64,000 nucleotides of DNA from Oceanirhabdus sp. W0125-5 (GTDB taxonomy: Bacteria; Bacillota; Clostridia; Clostridiales; Clostridiaceae). Within the stretch, counting starts at the first letter, position 1; each line of letters begins with the position of its first letter. The stretch is taken from contig NZ_CP115913.1 of NCBI RefSeq assembly GCF_027938815.1, positions 4,250,001-4,314,000 on the forward strand. Direction: 5' to 3'. The translations under genes were made by a program, and so were the position numbers. The notes beneath the pieces were generated by a model. It saw nothing but the letters and a program-made list of their open reading frames with translations, was not told the origin of the DNA and searched no databases. Below, piece after piece: positions 1-10,065 of the stretch.

Positions 1-1
1 A

Positions 2-33
2 AATAACGCCCTTATACTGGGCGTTATTTTTGT
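2..33. terminator. Bidirectional hairpin terminator
   Basis: A perfect stem (ATAACGCC with GGCGTTAT, small loop) is flanked by A-run and T-run. It can end the leftward ABC operon that stops at 160, and also a rightward gene outside the window. Confidence 0.6.
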
Positions 34-159
34 AGTTGCTACTAAATCATCTTGTATATAATATTTAAAAACAAGTTACTCTCAAAGGAGTTATTTACAA
101 AGAGTTTCTGCTTATTAGCTTTTTTATTCAATGCCAAAGAAAAGTTTTATGAGTACTTA

Positions 160-1872
160 TTAACTCACTTGTTGATAAGTATATAATTTTATATATATAG
201 GACTTTCAGACATCAAAGTCTCATGTGTTCCTTGGGCAACAACATTCCCTTTATCTAATACATAGATAACATCTGCATTATGGATTGTAGATAATCTATG
301 GGCGATAATAATTGTTGTCTTTCCCTTTCTTAATTTATCAATATTCTTTTGAACAAGATATTCTGTTTCAGTATCTAGTGCAGAAGTAGCTTCATCCAAA
401 ATAAGTATTTCTGTATTTTTCAAAAGAGCCCGTGATAAGGCAAGACGTTGTTTCTGTCCGCCCGATAAGGTCGTTCCACGCTCACCAACTTCTGTATCAT
501 ATTGTTTAGGAAATTCTTGAATAAAATCATGGCATAGCATTTCTTTACATACACTTTCAATTTCTAATTGATCATAGTCTTTATCAAATACTAGATTTTC
601 CTTAACGGATGATGGTAAAAAATGTGGTTGCTGAAAAACAACTGAAATTTTATCTGGATATTGTTCTCCATAATTGTTAACAGGAACACCATTGATAGAA
701 ATCTCTCCTTTTTCCTGTGAGTACACCCTTAGTAGCAATTGCGCAATGGTCGATTTCCCACTACCGCTTTCACCAACAAGAGCAATTTTCTTACCAATTG
801 GAAAATCAATGGATAGGTTATTAAGCACTGGATCTGAATCCACTGAATAGCTAAATGTTACATTTTTAAACTCAATTGAATTAATATGGCCATCAAAATC
901 TAACGTCCCAAGTTTAGTACTTTCCTTGAACATTACAGATTGAATGCAATTAACAGAAGCCACTAGTTTCTTGCCTGTTAAACCCTGTTGAAATAATTGT
1001 CCAAGCTCTGTTACCAATTGATCAACCAATGTAAAACTTACAACAAATTCTCCTAAAGAAACATTACTTGAAATAACACTCATACCACCGAATAAAATAA
1101 CAATTAGTTTTGTGCCATAGAGAAAGGGGTCGCTTACAAACAGTATTTTAACTTTATATAAACTTTCCTTAATAACCGCCTTAAAATAATTTTGAAACTT
1201 ATTCTCAAACTTGCTCATCTGCCAATCCTGACGATTATATGCTACGATTTCTCTTACTGCTGATATACTTTCTTCAATAGTAATTGAGACATTTGCCTTT
1301 TCCTCTCTCACTTTCTGTGAATATTGCTTAGTTTTTTCTCCAAACTTATGAAGTAAAAAGTAATATATAACAGCTACAGTTATTACAACAAACAGCATTG
1401 TAAAATTTATGTATGCTATTGAACAAGACAAAAACACTATTGTCAGTATAATTTTCATTGACTCTGATAGTAATTGATTAACAGCTATATCACTGGCATC
1501 GGTAATATCATTTCTAATATTGTTTAATAGTTTACCTATATGCTCTTTATTAAAAATTTCAGCTGGCAATTCATAAACTTTCATAAGAAACTTATTTGTC
1601 AAAGCCATTTGTAGATGATAACTAATGTGAAAAAAAGTAACCTTTCTAACTGTAAACCATAACTTAGGTCCAAAAAAGAAAATTGCATATAGTATAATTA
1701 GCTTACAAAATTTTTGATACTGCCCATCAATAAACACTTTATCAATTAAATCACGTTGCAATAAAACAGCAACAATCGGGGTTATACATTCTAAAAAAAG
1801 AGCCAAATATCCTAAAACAAACCAACGTTTCTTATTGATATATTTAAGTATAAATGACATACTAGACCTCAT
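160..1872 (-). CDS. ABC exporter, permease-ATPase half (second gene)
   Basis: Half-transporter of the multidrug/lipid/peptide exporter type: about 300 residues with six predicted membrane helices, then an ATPase domain. Visible motifs are Walker A GESGSGKST, signature LSGGQKQRL and Walker B ILILDEATSALD. The frame opens at an in-frame GTG, but the ATG at 1872 sits 6-7 bases after AGAGGTG and is the better start. It overlaps the stop of the upstream half-transporter, so the two are translationally coupled and probably form a heterodimer. The substrate cannot be read from sequence. No peptidase C39 domain is present, so processing of a bacteriocin leader is not indicated. Confidence 0.9.
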   Translation of the reverse strand: MRSSMSFILKYINKKRWFVLGYLALFLECITPIVAVLLQRDLIDKVFIDGQYQKFCKLIILYAIFFFGPKLWFTVRKVTFFHISYHLQMALTNKFLMKVYELPAEIFNKEHIGKLLNNIRNDITDASDIAVNQLLSESMKIILTIVFLSCSIAYINFTMLFVVITVAVIYYFLLHKFGEKTKQYSQKVREEKANVSITIEESISAVREIVAYNRQDWQMSKFENKFQNYFKAVIKESLYKVKILFVSDPFLYGTKLIVILFGGMSVISSNVSLGEFVVSFTLVDQLVTELGQLFQQGLTGKKLVASVNCIQSVMFKESTKLGTLDFDGHINSIEFKNVTFSYSVDSDPVLNNLSIDFPIGKKIALVGESGSGKSTIAQLLLRVYSQEKGEISINGVPVNNYGEQYPDKISVVFQQPHFLPSSVKENLVFDKDYDQLEIESVCKEMLCHDFIQEFPKQYDTEVGERGTTLSGGQKQRLALSRALLKNTEILILDEATSALDTETEYLVQKNIDKLRKGKTTIIIAHRLSTIHNADVIYVLDKGNVVAQGTHETLMSESPIYIKLYTYQQVS

Positions 1873-3628
1873 TTTCAACACCTCTCATTACCAGCTTATA
1901 AAACTGTGCTTTCATATCCATCAATTGTTGATAAGTACCTTGTTCAACGATTTTACCTGCTTCAAGAACTATAATAGAATCATATTCCATAATTGTTGAT
2001 AGTCTATGTGCTACTGTCACTACCGTTCTCCCCTCAGATAACTCATGTAAAGATTTTTTAACAGATGATTCCGTAACAGTATCTAATGCTGATGTGGCTT
2101 CATCCAAAAGAATAATCTGCGGTTCCTTCAATAACATACGAGCAATTGAAATACGTTGCTTTTGACCACCTGATAGACGAACACCACGTTCTCCCACCAA
2201 AGTGTCATACCCCTCATCTGTCTCTAGAATAAATTCATGGGCACTGGCACGTTTAGCAGCTTGTATCACTTCTTCATCTGTTGCATCCGGTTTTCCAAAC
2301 TTGATATTCTCTTTAATCGACATATTAAATAGATAAGTATCTTGGAATACATAGCCAAAGTTTTTCCTTAAATCATTTAACTTCAACTGTTTAATATCAT
2401 ATCCACCGATTGAGATTTCACCTTCATTTACATCATAAAATCTACCGATGAGTTTTAGTAGTGTAGACTTGCCACTACCACTTTCACCAACAATTGCAGT
2501 CTTTTTTCCTGCAGGAATTATGAAAGATACATTGTCTATAATTGGTTGTTCCTCATTATATGAGAATGAGACATTTTTAAATTCAACATTAAAGTTATCT
2601 ATTTGGGAATCCCAACTGCTCTCTAGTTCCACAACATCTGGTTCTAAATGCATAAATTCATGTAAATCCTTTGCATAATTTAATGCATGATACTGAGCTG
2701 GAATAATGTAAAAGAATACTGAAAAACCTCTAGAAACCAGTCCCATTAGGAAACTGTATCCAATGAATTCACCAAGTAGTAACTCACCATTTCTTAGTAA
2801 ATCCAAGCCATAAAAGTAAAAGAGTACGATAGAAATTGTCAATGTCAGTCCCACGGTTGTATATCTAAAATGTCTCCAAAAAATTGACCACATCCTGGGA
2901 ATTCTAAATTGGTTGAAGTCTTCTGTTGTCTTATTTATAAACCAATCTTTACTGCCCATTGCCTTTAGTTCAGTTGTAGACGCAATCGCATCATACAATG
3001 ATTGCTGTGATACCTGTGCAGCTTTTGTTTCAACACCTAAATAATAATGTATTTTTTTATTGGCACTTTGATTTAGAAAGACATAAATGATATTTCCAAT
3101 CATTGCAGCAACAAAAAATATAGGTTCACTGAGAATTAAGATAATTGATGGTACAATAAATTGCGCTAAACTGTAAATGAAATGGGGAAACAAAAACGTA
3201 TATGTTTTTTGTATCTCTTTTACTGAATTCTCAAATAAAGATAGAATTTGTCCAGTAGGTACTTTCTCGTAATATGAAAACCCTAGTTGTTGTAACTTCA
3301 ACATTAAATCAGTCTGTTGATTCTTAATAATTTTATTAGATATAATAAGTTCTAAAAAGTTAAATATCGATTTTGCAACTAAAATCAATACAGCAATGCC
3401 ACATAGAAATAACATTTGATTGATCAGGCTATTGATACTTTTAAGTGGAAGAACATAATCAATTAGATATCCCATTCGACGAGGGATCATCAATTCACCC
3501 CAAATCATTACACCGCCACATAGAACATATACAAGAGTGTGTAATATGAATGGTTTAAAATAGCTTAAAGTCCATAAATATAACTTCAATAGTTCTTTTT
3601 TTTCAATTTGTTTTTTCAATGAGCTCAT
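1862..3628 (-). CDS. ABC exporter, permease-ATPase half (first gene)
   Basis: 588-residue half-transporter with an N-terminal six-helix membrane domain (residues about 25-310) and a C-terminal ATPase with GESGSGKST, LSGGQKQRI and IILLDEATSALD. It is the first gene of a two-gene operon with the half-transporter at 160-1872, overlapping by a few bases. Both ATPase sites look canonical, so neither half is obviously degenerate. Family knowledge says such pairs act as heterodimeric exporters of drugs, lipids or peptides. No regulator or substrate gene lies next to it in this window. Confidence 0.9.
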   Translation of the reverse strand: MSSLKKQIEKKELLKLYLWTLSYFKPFILHTLVYVLCGGVMIWGELMIPRRMGYLIDYVLPLKSINSLINQMLFLCGIAVLILVAKSIFNFLELIISNKIIKNQQTDLMLKLQQLGFSYYEKVPTGQILSLFENSVKEIQKTYTFLFPHFIYSLAQFIVPSIILILSEPIFFVAAMIGNIIYVFLNQSANKKIHYYLGVETKAAQVSQQSLYDAIASTTELKAMGSKDWFINKTTEDFNQFRIPRMWSIFWRHFRYTTVGLTLTISIVLFYFYGLDLLRNGELLLGEFIGYSFLMGLVSRGFSVFFYIIPAQYHALNYAKDLHEFMHLEPDVVELESSWDSQIDNFNVEFKNVSFSYNEEQPIIDNVSFIIPAGKKTAIVGESGSGKSTLLKLIGRFYDVNEGEISIGGYDIKQLKLNDLRKNFGYVFQDTYLFNMSIKENIKFGKPDATDEEVIQAAKRASAHEFILETDEGYDTLVGERGVRLSGGQKQRISIARMLLKEPQIILLDEATSALDTVTESSVKKSLHELSEGRTVVTVAHRLSTIMEYDSIIVLEAGKIVEQGTYQQLMDMKAQFYKLVMRGVENEV

Positions 3629-3754
3629 CCCTCCACAAACTAGTCAATACTTAGCAATTAATTTAATCTATGAATTTCTCTTCAATTTCGATGTAAATTT
3701 TCGCCAATTTATTGCATGTTTCTCTCTACAGCAAATACATATTCTCATAACAAT

Positions 3755-3781
3755 ATTATAATCGCTAGATTAATTTGTCAA
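3755..3781 (-). promoter_or_regulatory. Putative sigma-A promoter of the ABC operon
   Basis: On the minus strand a perfect TTGACA (3781-3776) is followed after 15 bases by TATAAT (3760-3755), or after 17 bases by TAATAT. It lies about 125 bases upstream of the first ABC gene. No operator is recognised. Confidence 0.55.
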
Positions 3782-3875
3782 ATGATGGCGGATTAGGAAA
3801 ATGCACTCTTCTTCTATTTGCTGTTCATTGCTCTATAGGATACCGTTCACCCCTATTTAACCAAAATATTAAATA

Positions 3876-3905
3876 AAAAAACCACGACCAAAAAGTCGTG
3901 GTGTT
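3876..3905 (-). terminator. Terminator of the signalling operon
   Basis: Stem CCACGAC / GTCGTGG with loop CAAAAA. On the minus strand it is followed by a run of T. It lies just downstream of the CheY-like gene and separates that operon from the ABC operon. The rest of 3629-3977 contains only the ABC promoter and no gene. Confidence 0.75.
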
Positions 3906-3977
3906 ATATGGTGGAGGCGAATCGCAGTATCCCTAATCCACCAATTTGGTATATTCCCAAGAAATATTTATATAATC

Positions 3978-4340
3978 TTATTTATACTCTTCTAAAGTCC
4001 TTAATAAAATTTCCGTATCAAAAGGTTTGCTAAGATAGCTCTTAGCTCCTAGTGCTATACATTCATTTTTCACATTTTCGTGTTTTACTGCAGACATAAT
4101 AATTACAACTGTTTCAGGATTAATTTTCATTATATCCGTTAATACATCAATCCCATCCATCGTAGACTCAGACATGTTTAAATCCAAAATCACAATATCT
4201 GGTTTTTCAATTTTAAACCTCTCTATTGCATCCTCTTTATCTGCTGCCTCTAATATGTTATGGAAACCACCTTTTTCAATAATCTTTTTTACAAACATTC
4301 TCATATAGGATGAATTATCAACTATTAATATCTTTTTCAT
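3978..4340 (-). CDS. CheY-like single-domain response regulator
   Basis: A 120-residue receiver domain with no output domain. It starts MKKILIVDNSS (acidic pocket Asp), has the phospho-acceptor Asp in VILDLNM, a Ser in the IIMSAVK switch position and the conserved Lys in YLSKPF. The start follows AAAGGAG. It lies 39 bases after the hybrid kinase gene in the same direction and before a terminator, so it is the last gene of a three-gene signalling operon. It probably takes phosphate from the HPt domain of that kinase, which is an inference from context. Confidence 0.9.
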   Translation of the reverse strand: MKKILIVDNSSYMRMFVKKIIEKGGFHNILEAADKEDAIERFKIEKPDIVILDLNMSESTMDGIDVLTDIMKINPETVVIIMSAVKHENVKNECIALGAKSYLSKPFDTEILLRTLEEYK

Positions 4341-4379
4341 ATTAAAAACTCCTTTACATTTGTGATTTTTTAAGACACC

Positions 4380-7229
4380 TTAGTGAAGCAAATCTTTTAT
4401 TTTAACAAAAAGTCTAGAGCATTCATCTTTTTCCTGTTTCAAAGCTGCCTCCTCTAACTTGATTGCTAATTCATAAATAGAAATTATTCTGAAATTTCCG
4501 GAGGACCCCTTTAACTCGTGGGTTATTCTCGCTAATTTATTAAAATCATAGTTATCTATTGCATCGTAAATATCTTCCAATAAATTAGGTAGATATTTTA
4601 TATACTCTTCTAGTATTTCTTTTGCATCATCTCTTTTTAGTCCTGTGGTTTGAACAAAATAATCAATATTATTTTCTATTATATTATTATACTCGGTCAC
4701 AAGTTCTTTTTCTTTAATATTGGCTTCTATCATGTTAAACATAGTATCAAAATTAATAGGCTTGCTAATATAGTCGTCCATACCAGCTTCAATACACTTT
4801 TCGTAATCACCCTCCATAGCATTAGCAGTCATTGCAATAATTGTAGTATGTTTTTTATCACCTTCAAACAACCTTATTTTATTTGTACATTCATACCCAT
4901 CCATTACTGGCATCTGGCAATCCATAAAAACAACATCATAATCTTTTTCTGATACTGCGTTTAATGCTTCCCTACCATTCATTGCTACATCACAAGTCAT
5001 GTCATGGGATTTAAGCATACCTATAACTATTTTACGATTCATTTCATTGTCTTCAACCAATAAAATTCTCGGTTTTAATGCTTTCTTAACTTCTTTAACT
5101 ATATGTTTGGTTATAAGCTGTTGTTCTTTTTCTTCTTCTTTTTTCAACCCTAATAATATAGCAATACAACCGAGTAAATCATCTCTTCTTACAGGTTTAC
5201 CCAAATACGATGAAAATCCATATTCTTTTGCAACCTTTGCATCTCCTTTTTGAGTCAGTGAGGCTAGAAGTATTAGCTTAATCTCCTTTGCTAAAGGTAT
5301 TGTTTTTAATGTAGTTGCAAGTTCATAACCACTCATATCCTGCATTTGATAGTCTATAATAGCGACACTTATTTTATTTTTTGTATTTGCATTTGAAAGA
5401 ATTGTTGTAATGGCACTGGCAGCATCCTTTGCCTCAAATACCTTTAAGCCAGTTCCTTGAAGATATGAGCTAACACTTTTTCTATTATTCTCATTATCAT
5501 TAACAATCAAAATATTCACACCTTGAAGCTTTTCAAAGGCAAATTTCTGTTTTAAAGGTCCTTTAGCAATCTTCAATCTCACATCAAATTTAAATGTAGA
5601 CCCTTCCCCTAGTATACTTTCAACATTAATTTCACCGCCCATCATTTTCACCAATTCATTAGATATGGCAAGTCCAAGTCCTGTTCCTCCATACTTTCTA
5701 GTTGTAGACGCATCTGCCTGACTAAAATATTGAAAGATTGTATTAATATGCTCCTTACAAATTCCAATTCCAGTGTCCTTTACTTCAAAGCTAAGTACGG
5801 CTATTTCATTTTCTTCCTCTAAACAATCAACTATAACAGAAATTTCACCTCGTTCGGTAAATTTTACTGCGTTACTTATAAGATTATTTAATATCTGCCT
5901 AAGTCTTGATGGATCTCCAATAACATCTTCTGGAACACCTGCTTTAATCATAGTATAAATTTCAAGGCCTTTTTCTGCAGCTTTAGGGGCAAGAAGAGAA
6001 ATAGCATCATCAATAGTATTTCTTAAATTAAACCCAATTTTTTCCATAGTTAATTTTCTAGCTTCTATCTTTGAAAAATCCAATATATCGTTAATAATAT
6101 GTAATAATACCTCTGAAGCAGATTTTGCTTCACGTATAAACTCTTTTTGTTCTAAAGACAAATTAGTTGACTGCAACAATTCAAGAAATCCAAATATTCC
6201 ATTCATTGGTGTTCTTATTTCGTGAGACATATTTGCTAGGAACTGACTCTTTGCTATATTTGCTGCTTCTGCCTGTTCTTTTGCCTTGTATAATTCCCTT
6301 TCCGCCAACCTCTGCTCTGTAATGTCCTCAGCAGTACAAATAAGATACTTAATATTACCTGTTTCATCTCTTTGAGGCTTACTTTTAATATTAAGTAGCC
6401 TATTTTCACCTTTACAATTCTTTATCTCAAGCTCTTTTTCTGCTGGTTCATTCTTTCGAAACAACTCCCAATTATTTGCTGAAAGCTTATTTGCAGTATC
6501 TATATCAAATACATCATATAAATCCTGATATTCTAACTCGCTTTTCTTCTTACCAAAAAACTTTGCATGAGCTTCATTAACTGTTGCATAAGAAGTAACA
6601 TTACTTAAAGCCCAAATCTGTGATTTAGAATTATTAAGTAAAATCGCTTGTCCATTAATTATTGATTCATATTCTTCTTTCTTTGCAATCCTTGCTCTTG
6701 CATGTGAAAAAGCCTTTGAAACATCTTTTAATATCTTGATTTGATCCTCTTCCCATGTAATAGGCTTTGATAAACTTTCATATCCTACAAATCCAATTAA
6801 CATATTTTCACTTTTCAATGGAACTATAAGAGAAGACATTATTCCTTCCTTTAAAAAAACTTCTGCTTCAAATACCGCTTCTGAAGGAAATTCATTCATA
6901 TTATTTATTACAACAAAATCATTATTCTTTATCTCCCTGATTAACCACGGAAGAGCATAAACTACCTCTTCCTCCTGTGTTTCTCTTTTTGGTCTTATAT
7001 CTTTCTTATTCCATTGACATTCTATTTGCATCAAAGTAGGGTCATTAGAAAAATAATAGATATAACTTCTATCCAAATCAAAAAACACACCAATTTTCTC
7101 CAATGCTTTTTTTAATTCAACCTGATAATTAATACTATCTACAATTAAAAACTTTTGAAAAGTATCATTAATTAGTTTCAGACAATCATTGGAATACTTA
7201 ATATTTATGTAGTTACCTTCACCACTCAT
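4380..7229 (-). CDS. Hybrid sensor histidine kinase (GAF-PAS-HisKA-HATPase-REC-REC-HPt)
   Basis: Multi-domain phosphorelay kinase, about 949 residues from the ATG at 7229, chosen because GGGAGG lies just upstream. Order seen: GAF-like sensor (about 20-190), PAS (about 195-310), dimerisation domain with FLANMSHEIRTPMNG (His acceptor), ATPase with NLISNAVKF, DTGIGI and GGTGLGLAI, receiver 1 with Asp in AIIDYQM, receiver 2 with Asp in VVFMDCQMPVMDG, and a C-terminal HPt with ITHELKGSSGNF. No membrane helix is visible, so it is probably a cytosolic sensor. It sits between an HD-GYP protein and a CheY-like protein, which suggests a c-di-GMP related relay. Confidence 0.92.
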   Translation of the reverse strand: MSGEGNYINIKYSNDCLKLINDTFQKFLIVDSINYQVELKKALEKIGVFFDLDRSYIYYFSNDPTLMQIECQWNKKDIRPKRETQEEEVVYALPWLIREIKNNDFVVINNMNEFPSEAVFEAEVFLKEGIMSSLIVPLKSENMLIGFVGYESLSKPITWEEDQIKILKDVSKAFSHARARIAKKEEYESIINGQAILLNNSKSQIWALSNVTSYATVNEAHAKFFGKKKSELEYQDLYDVFDIDTANKLSANNWELFRKNEPAEKELEIKNCKGENRLLNIKSKPQRDETGNIKYLICTAEDITEQRLAERELYKAKEQAEAANIAKSQFLANMSHEIRTPMNGIFGFLELLQSTNLSLEQKEFIREAKSASEVLLHIINDILDFSKIEARKLTMEKIGFNLRNTIDDAISLLAPKAAEKGLEIYTMIKAGVPEDVIGDPSRLRQILNNLISNAVKFTERGEISVIVDCLEEENEIAVLSFEVKDTGIGICKEHINTIFQYFSQADASTTRKYGGTGLGLAISNELVKMMGGEINVESILGEGSTFKFDVRLKIAKGPLKQKFAFEKLQGVNILIVNDNENNRKSVSSYLQGTGLKVFEAKDAASAITTILSNANTKNKISVAIIDYQMQDMSGYELATTLKTIPLAKEIKLILLASLTQKGDAKVAKEYGFSSYLGKPVRRDDLLGCIAILLGLKKEEEKEQQLITKHIVKEVKKALKPRILLVEDNEMNRKIVIGMLKSHDMTCDVAMNGREALNAVSEKDYDVVFMDCQMPVMDGYECTNKIRLFEGDKKHTTIIAMTANAMEGDYEKCIEAGMDDYISKPINFDTMFNMIEANIKEKELVTEYNNIIENNIDYFVQTTGLKRDDAKEILEEYIKYLPNLLEDIYDAIDNYDFNKLARITHELKGSSGNFRIISIYELAIKLEEAALKQEKDECSRLFVKIKDLLH

Positions 7230-7245
7230 AAAATCCTCCCTTAAT

Positions 7246-8316
7246 TTAAAATTCACAGGTCTTTGAAATAAAAAGAGTTAAGTCTTTTAATAAATCAATT
7301 TCATAAGGTTCTAAAAGTAATTTTCCATCTTTATCATATATAACTTTTACCACTGGTCTCAAAGGCATTGAATTGTTTTGCTTTACTACTAACCCCTTTT
7401 CATTGGAACTTAGAATAACTCCACTTCCTGTTGGAAAAGCAGCTATGTTATTAGTAAATTTAGCAACTATTTCTGCATCAAAATAAATGTTACTCATACC
7501 TATAAGATATTCAATAGCCTCTTGCACAGATTTACCTTTCTCAGAATTTCTACCTGATATCAAATTATCAAACACATCACATATAGATACTATCTTTGCA
7601 ATTTGATTTATTTCATTATCTTTTAAATTTAAAGGATATCCACTACCATCACTTCTTTCATGATGCATTAATGCAACTACCTTGACAAATGCATTCCAAA
7701 CATATTGATCTCCTAAAAAATCATAACCAACCTTTGGATGCATTAATCTAATATATTCATCTAATTCTTCCTTAGTCTTAAAATCTGCTATAAGTTTCTT
7801 ATCATTCATTATTTTTATTTTACCTATATCATGTAATAATGCCCCTGCAGCAATATCTTTAAGCTTTAACATACTGTATCCCATATGAGTTCCTATTATT
7901 GTAGACAATACACAAACATTTACCGAATGGGAATAAATATTGTTATCACCTGCGCTTATTTCAGTAATATTTATCAAAACATTTTTATTTGAAAGTACAT
8001 CCTCAATGACAGCGTTAACTGAGTTCATAACACTACTATTATCAGTTTTTCCTTCCCGACAGTATCTTTCAATCATATCCTTAACAGCCCGTTTACTCAT
8101 TTGCCTTGTCTTTTCAGAAATAGTTTCATCAATAATCACATTTTTTGATATATCATCATCAATGTATACTGAATTAATTCCTATTTCTTTGATTTTTTCA
8201 ATATAATAAGGTTTTAATTTTACTCCAGCATTAAGTAAAACCCGGTCGAATTCATCATAAATTTGCCTTCCAAGGATTTCATTCCCTTTTAAGCAGTAGA
8301 CACTAACAAGTCTCAT
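7246..8316 (-). CDS. HD-GYP domain phosphodiesterase-like protein
   Basis: 356 residues from the ATG at 8316, preceded by GGAGG. An N-terminal region of about 110 residues is followed by an HD domain with HSVNVCVLS, LLHDIGKI, HPKVGYDFL, MHHERSDGSGYP and SICDVFDNL. These are the metal-binding and GYP motifs of c-di-GMP phosphodiesterases. Both the HD and the GYP signature are intact, so activity is plausible. It is the first gene of the operon with the hybrid kinase (gap about 16 bases) and the CheY-like regulator. No receiver domain is fused to it, so the kinase operon may control it through an unfused regulator. Confidence 0.88.
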   Translation of the reverse strand: MRLVSVYCLKGNEILGRQIYDEFDRVLLNAGVKLKPYYIEKIKEIGINSVYIDDDISKNVIIDETISEKTRQMSKRAVKDMIERYCREGKTDNSSVMNSVNAVIEDVLSNKNVLINITEISAGDNNIYSHSVNVCVLSTIIGTHMGYSMLKLKDIAAGALLHDIGKIKIMNDKKLIADFKTKEELDEYIRLMHPKVGYDFLGDQYVWNAFVKVVALMHHERSDGSGYPLNLKDNEINQIAKIVSICDVFDNLISGRNSEKGKSVQEAIEYLIGMSNIYFDAEIVAKFTNNIAAFPTGSGVILSSNEKGLVVKQNNSMPLRPVVKVIYDKDGKLLLEPYEIDLLKDLTLFISKTCEF

Positions 8317-8608
8317 ATATTCCTCCAAATGAAATAATTATTTTTTTACTGAATAGTAAAAAGTTATTATAAACAACAAATATCTTTCATAAAAAATTTA
8401 GTATTCTTTTACCAACTAAGCATAAAAGGAATACATCGTCTTTATCAATTATTATCTAAAATATTAGCATACTCTTATATAAAAGTGCAAAATAAATTAT
8501 TGAAAACTATAAAAGATAACTTTTAAAGGCTGGAATTATTATCAAGAAATGAAAAGGCTAAAAAGAAACTGAATGAAGAATTCATAAATATAATATGAAA
8601 GAACTTTA

Positions 8609-8640
8609 AAACCGTACTGAATTTCTTCAGTACGGTTTAT
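8609..8640. terminator. Strong hairpin, likely terminator
   Basis: Stem AACCGTACTGA / TTCAGTACGGTT with a 5-base loop. It is followed by T-rich sequence on the minus strand (TTTTAAAG). It lies upstream of the HD-GYP operon and downstream of the acetyltransferase remnant. The rest of 8330-8870 is AT-rich and no gene is seen. Confidence 0.55.
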
Positions 8641-8872
8641 TGTCTGGTGGTGGCGAATCTCCTAGGCAAAATCCACTAATATATTATTATACTTAATCAT
8701 CTAATTTTATTGAATATACTTCTGCCAGTGCGGGGAAAAAAACAGCATTTATATCAATATTCCTACAACTTATATGAGACACTGAGGTTCAATAAAAAGG
8801 TACCTTTCCTCTATATTAAGGCAACACATCAATACTAAATTGTATTTCCTTCTTTTTCAAAGTCTAACGGCT

Positions 8873-9060
8873 GACAATTATAATCCTCCAAGTATAATTA
8901 TGAAGTTCTTTTACCCACAAATCATCACGCAGCATAATAAATCCTACTGGACAATCATCAGCATAGTTTAAATATGGTAAATTTTTAGTGGGATTTACAT
9001 ACGCTTGTGCTATAGAAATTATATTCTCTGTTACAAAATCAATTAGAGCTAAGTTAATAA
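8873..9060 (-). pseudogene. GNAT acetyltransferase fragment
   Basis: An open stretch on the minus strand reads ..FVTENIISIAQAYVNP.. then YADDCPVGFIML.. then NYTWRI and hits a stop. This resembles the middle of SpeG-like GNAT acetyltransferases (Ala-Gln-Ala-Tyr, then D-P-V-G-F, then W-R). There is no start codon with a ribosome site, and the acetyl-CoA binding half (Q/R-x-x-G-x-G/A) is missing. It is therefore read as a remnant cut at both ends. It lies directly downstream of the Fe-S protein gene. Confidence 0.6.
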
Positions 9061-9074
9061 AGGTTCAACTCCTG

Positions 9075-10001
9075 CTAATTCACACTAGTATTAATCAAAT
9101 TTTCTAGCTCAAATAAAGTCTTCAAATTTCTTGGAATTGCTTTATACCAGTCATCTAATCCAAGCATATATATTTTTCTTTTAGATTCAGTAGAAAAAGT
9201 TTCTATAGGCTCTCCTTTTAACAGCATATTAGTTTCTTCTTCTGTAAATGATATAGATTCAATAAAATTATCTAGCTGTTCATAGTTCATAGGACAAGTA
9301 CGTTGACATATTAAACAATCATACAATGTGTGATGTGCTGTTGCAGGAATCCATGCTGGAAATTTGCCAGGCCCCTCATTAATATATGATAAACATTTTT
9401 TATTATTTATTAAGTATTTATCCTTTAAAATAGCTCCTGTGGGACACTTTTCAATACACAAGTTGCATTTATTGCAGACCTCTGCATTTTTCACTTCTCC
9501 CCATGTATCTTCCTCACATATCATATCTGAAAAATATGCTGCATATGAAAAATTGCTTCCTAAACCATCAACATATGTAATATTGTTACGTCCATACTTA
9601 GCCAATCCACTATGTGCCCCTAATCTTTTTAATGGCAAATTCTTAGCAGGCTTAATAGAATATCCTTTTTCCTCTACATATTTTCTTAAATAGTCTTCTG
9701 CTTTATTAAAATCAGAACGTACCAAACTAAAAAAAGTCTTCTTTTCTCCATCTTTATGAAAATCAACCTTGGCATAAAATGGATGATGAATAGCAAGAAG
9801 TATAATAGAATTAACTTTGTAATCATATTCAGGTGTCTCAAACTGGTATAATTTATTAATAATCCATTTTTGAAAATTATTAAGTTCTGCTTTCTCCTTG
9901 AAATTATCTATAATATCATTTAGTTCTTTTAAGTGTTCTATTGAAATAACCTTTACCCTATCCCCATATTCAATAGCAACCTTTTCTAATTCACTTTTCA
10001 T
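9075..10001 (-). CDS. QueG-like double 4Fe-4S cluster protein
   Basis: 308 residues. Two cluster motifs are visible: CNKCNLCIEKCPTGAI and a second set with C in KKCLSYI and DCLICQRTCP, arranged as in epoxyqueuosine reductase QueG and reductive dehalogenase-like proteins. The central region KRLGAHSGLAKYGRNNITY matches the cobamide/Fe-S fold context of that family. It is shorter than typical QueG (about 370), so it is probably one of the paralogues whose substrate is unknown. It has a Shine-Dalgarno-poor start at 10001 and runs in the same direction as the DinB-like gene 65 bases upstream. Confidence 0.8.
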   Translation of the reverse strand: MKSELEKVAIEYGDRVKVISIEHLKELNDIIDNFKEKAELNNFQKWIINKLYQFETPEYDYKVNSIILLAIHHPFYAKVDFHKDGEKKTFFSLVRSDFNKAEDYLRKYVEEKGYSIKPAKNLPLKRLGAHSGLAKYGRNNITYVDGLGSNFSYAAYFSDMICEEDTWGEVKNAEVCNKCNLCIEKCPTGAILKDKYLINNKKCLSYINEGPGKFPAWIPATAHHTLYDCLICQRTCPMNYEQLDNFIESISFTEEETNMLLKGEPIETFSTESKRKIYMLGLDDWYKAIPRNLKTLFELENLINTSVN

Positions 10002-10065
10002 CTTTATTACCTATCCCCTCATATTGTAATGTAATTGAATATCCTAATTGTGTGCCAACTCTATG

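Noticed and set aside
160..3628. Bacteriocin exporter with precursor peptide
   Set aside because: No peptidase domain and no small leader peptide with a double-Gly motif was found near the ABC genes.
3909..3945. tRNA-like sequence (TGGTGGAGGCGAATCG..)
   Set aside because: No cloverleaf can be formed. A similar TGGTGG.GGCGAATC piece at 8645 follows another terminator, so it is at most a short repeat.
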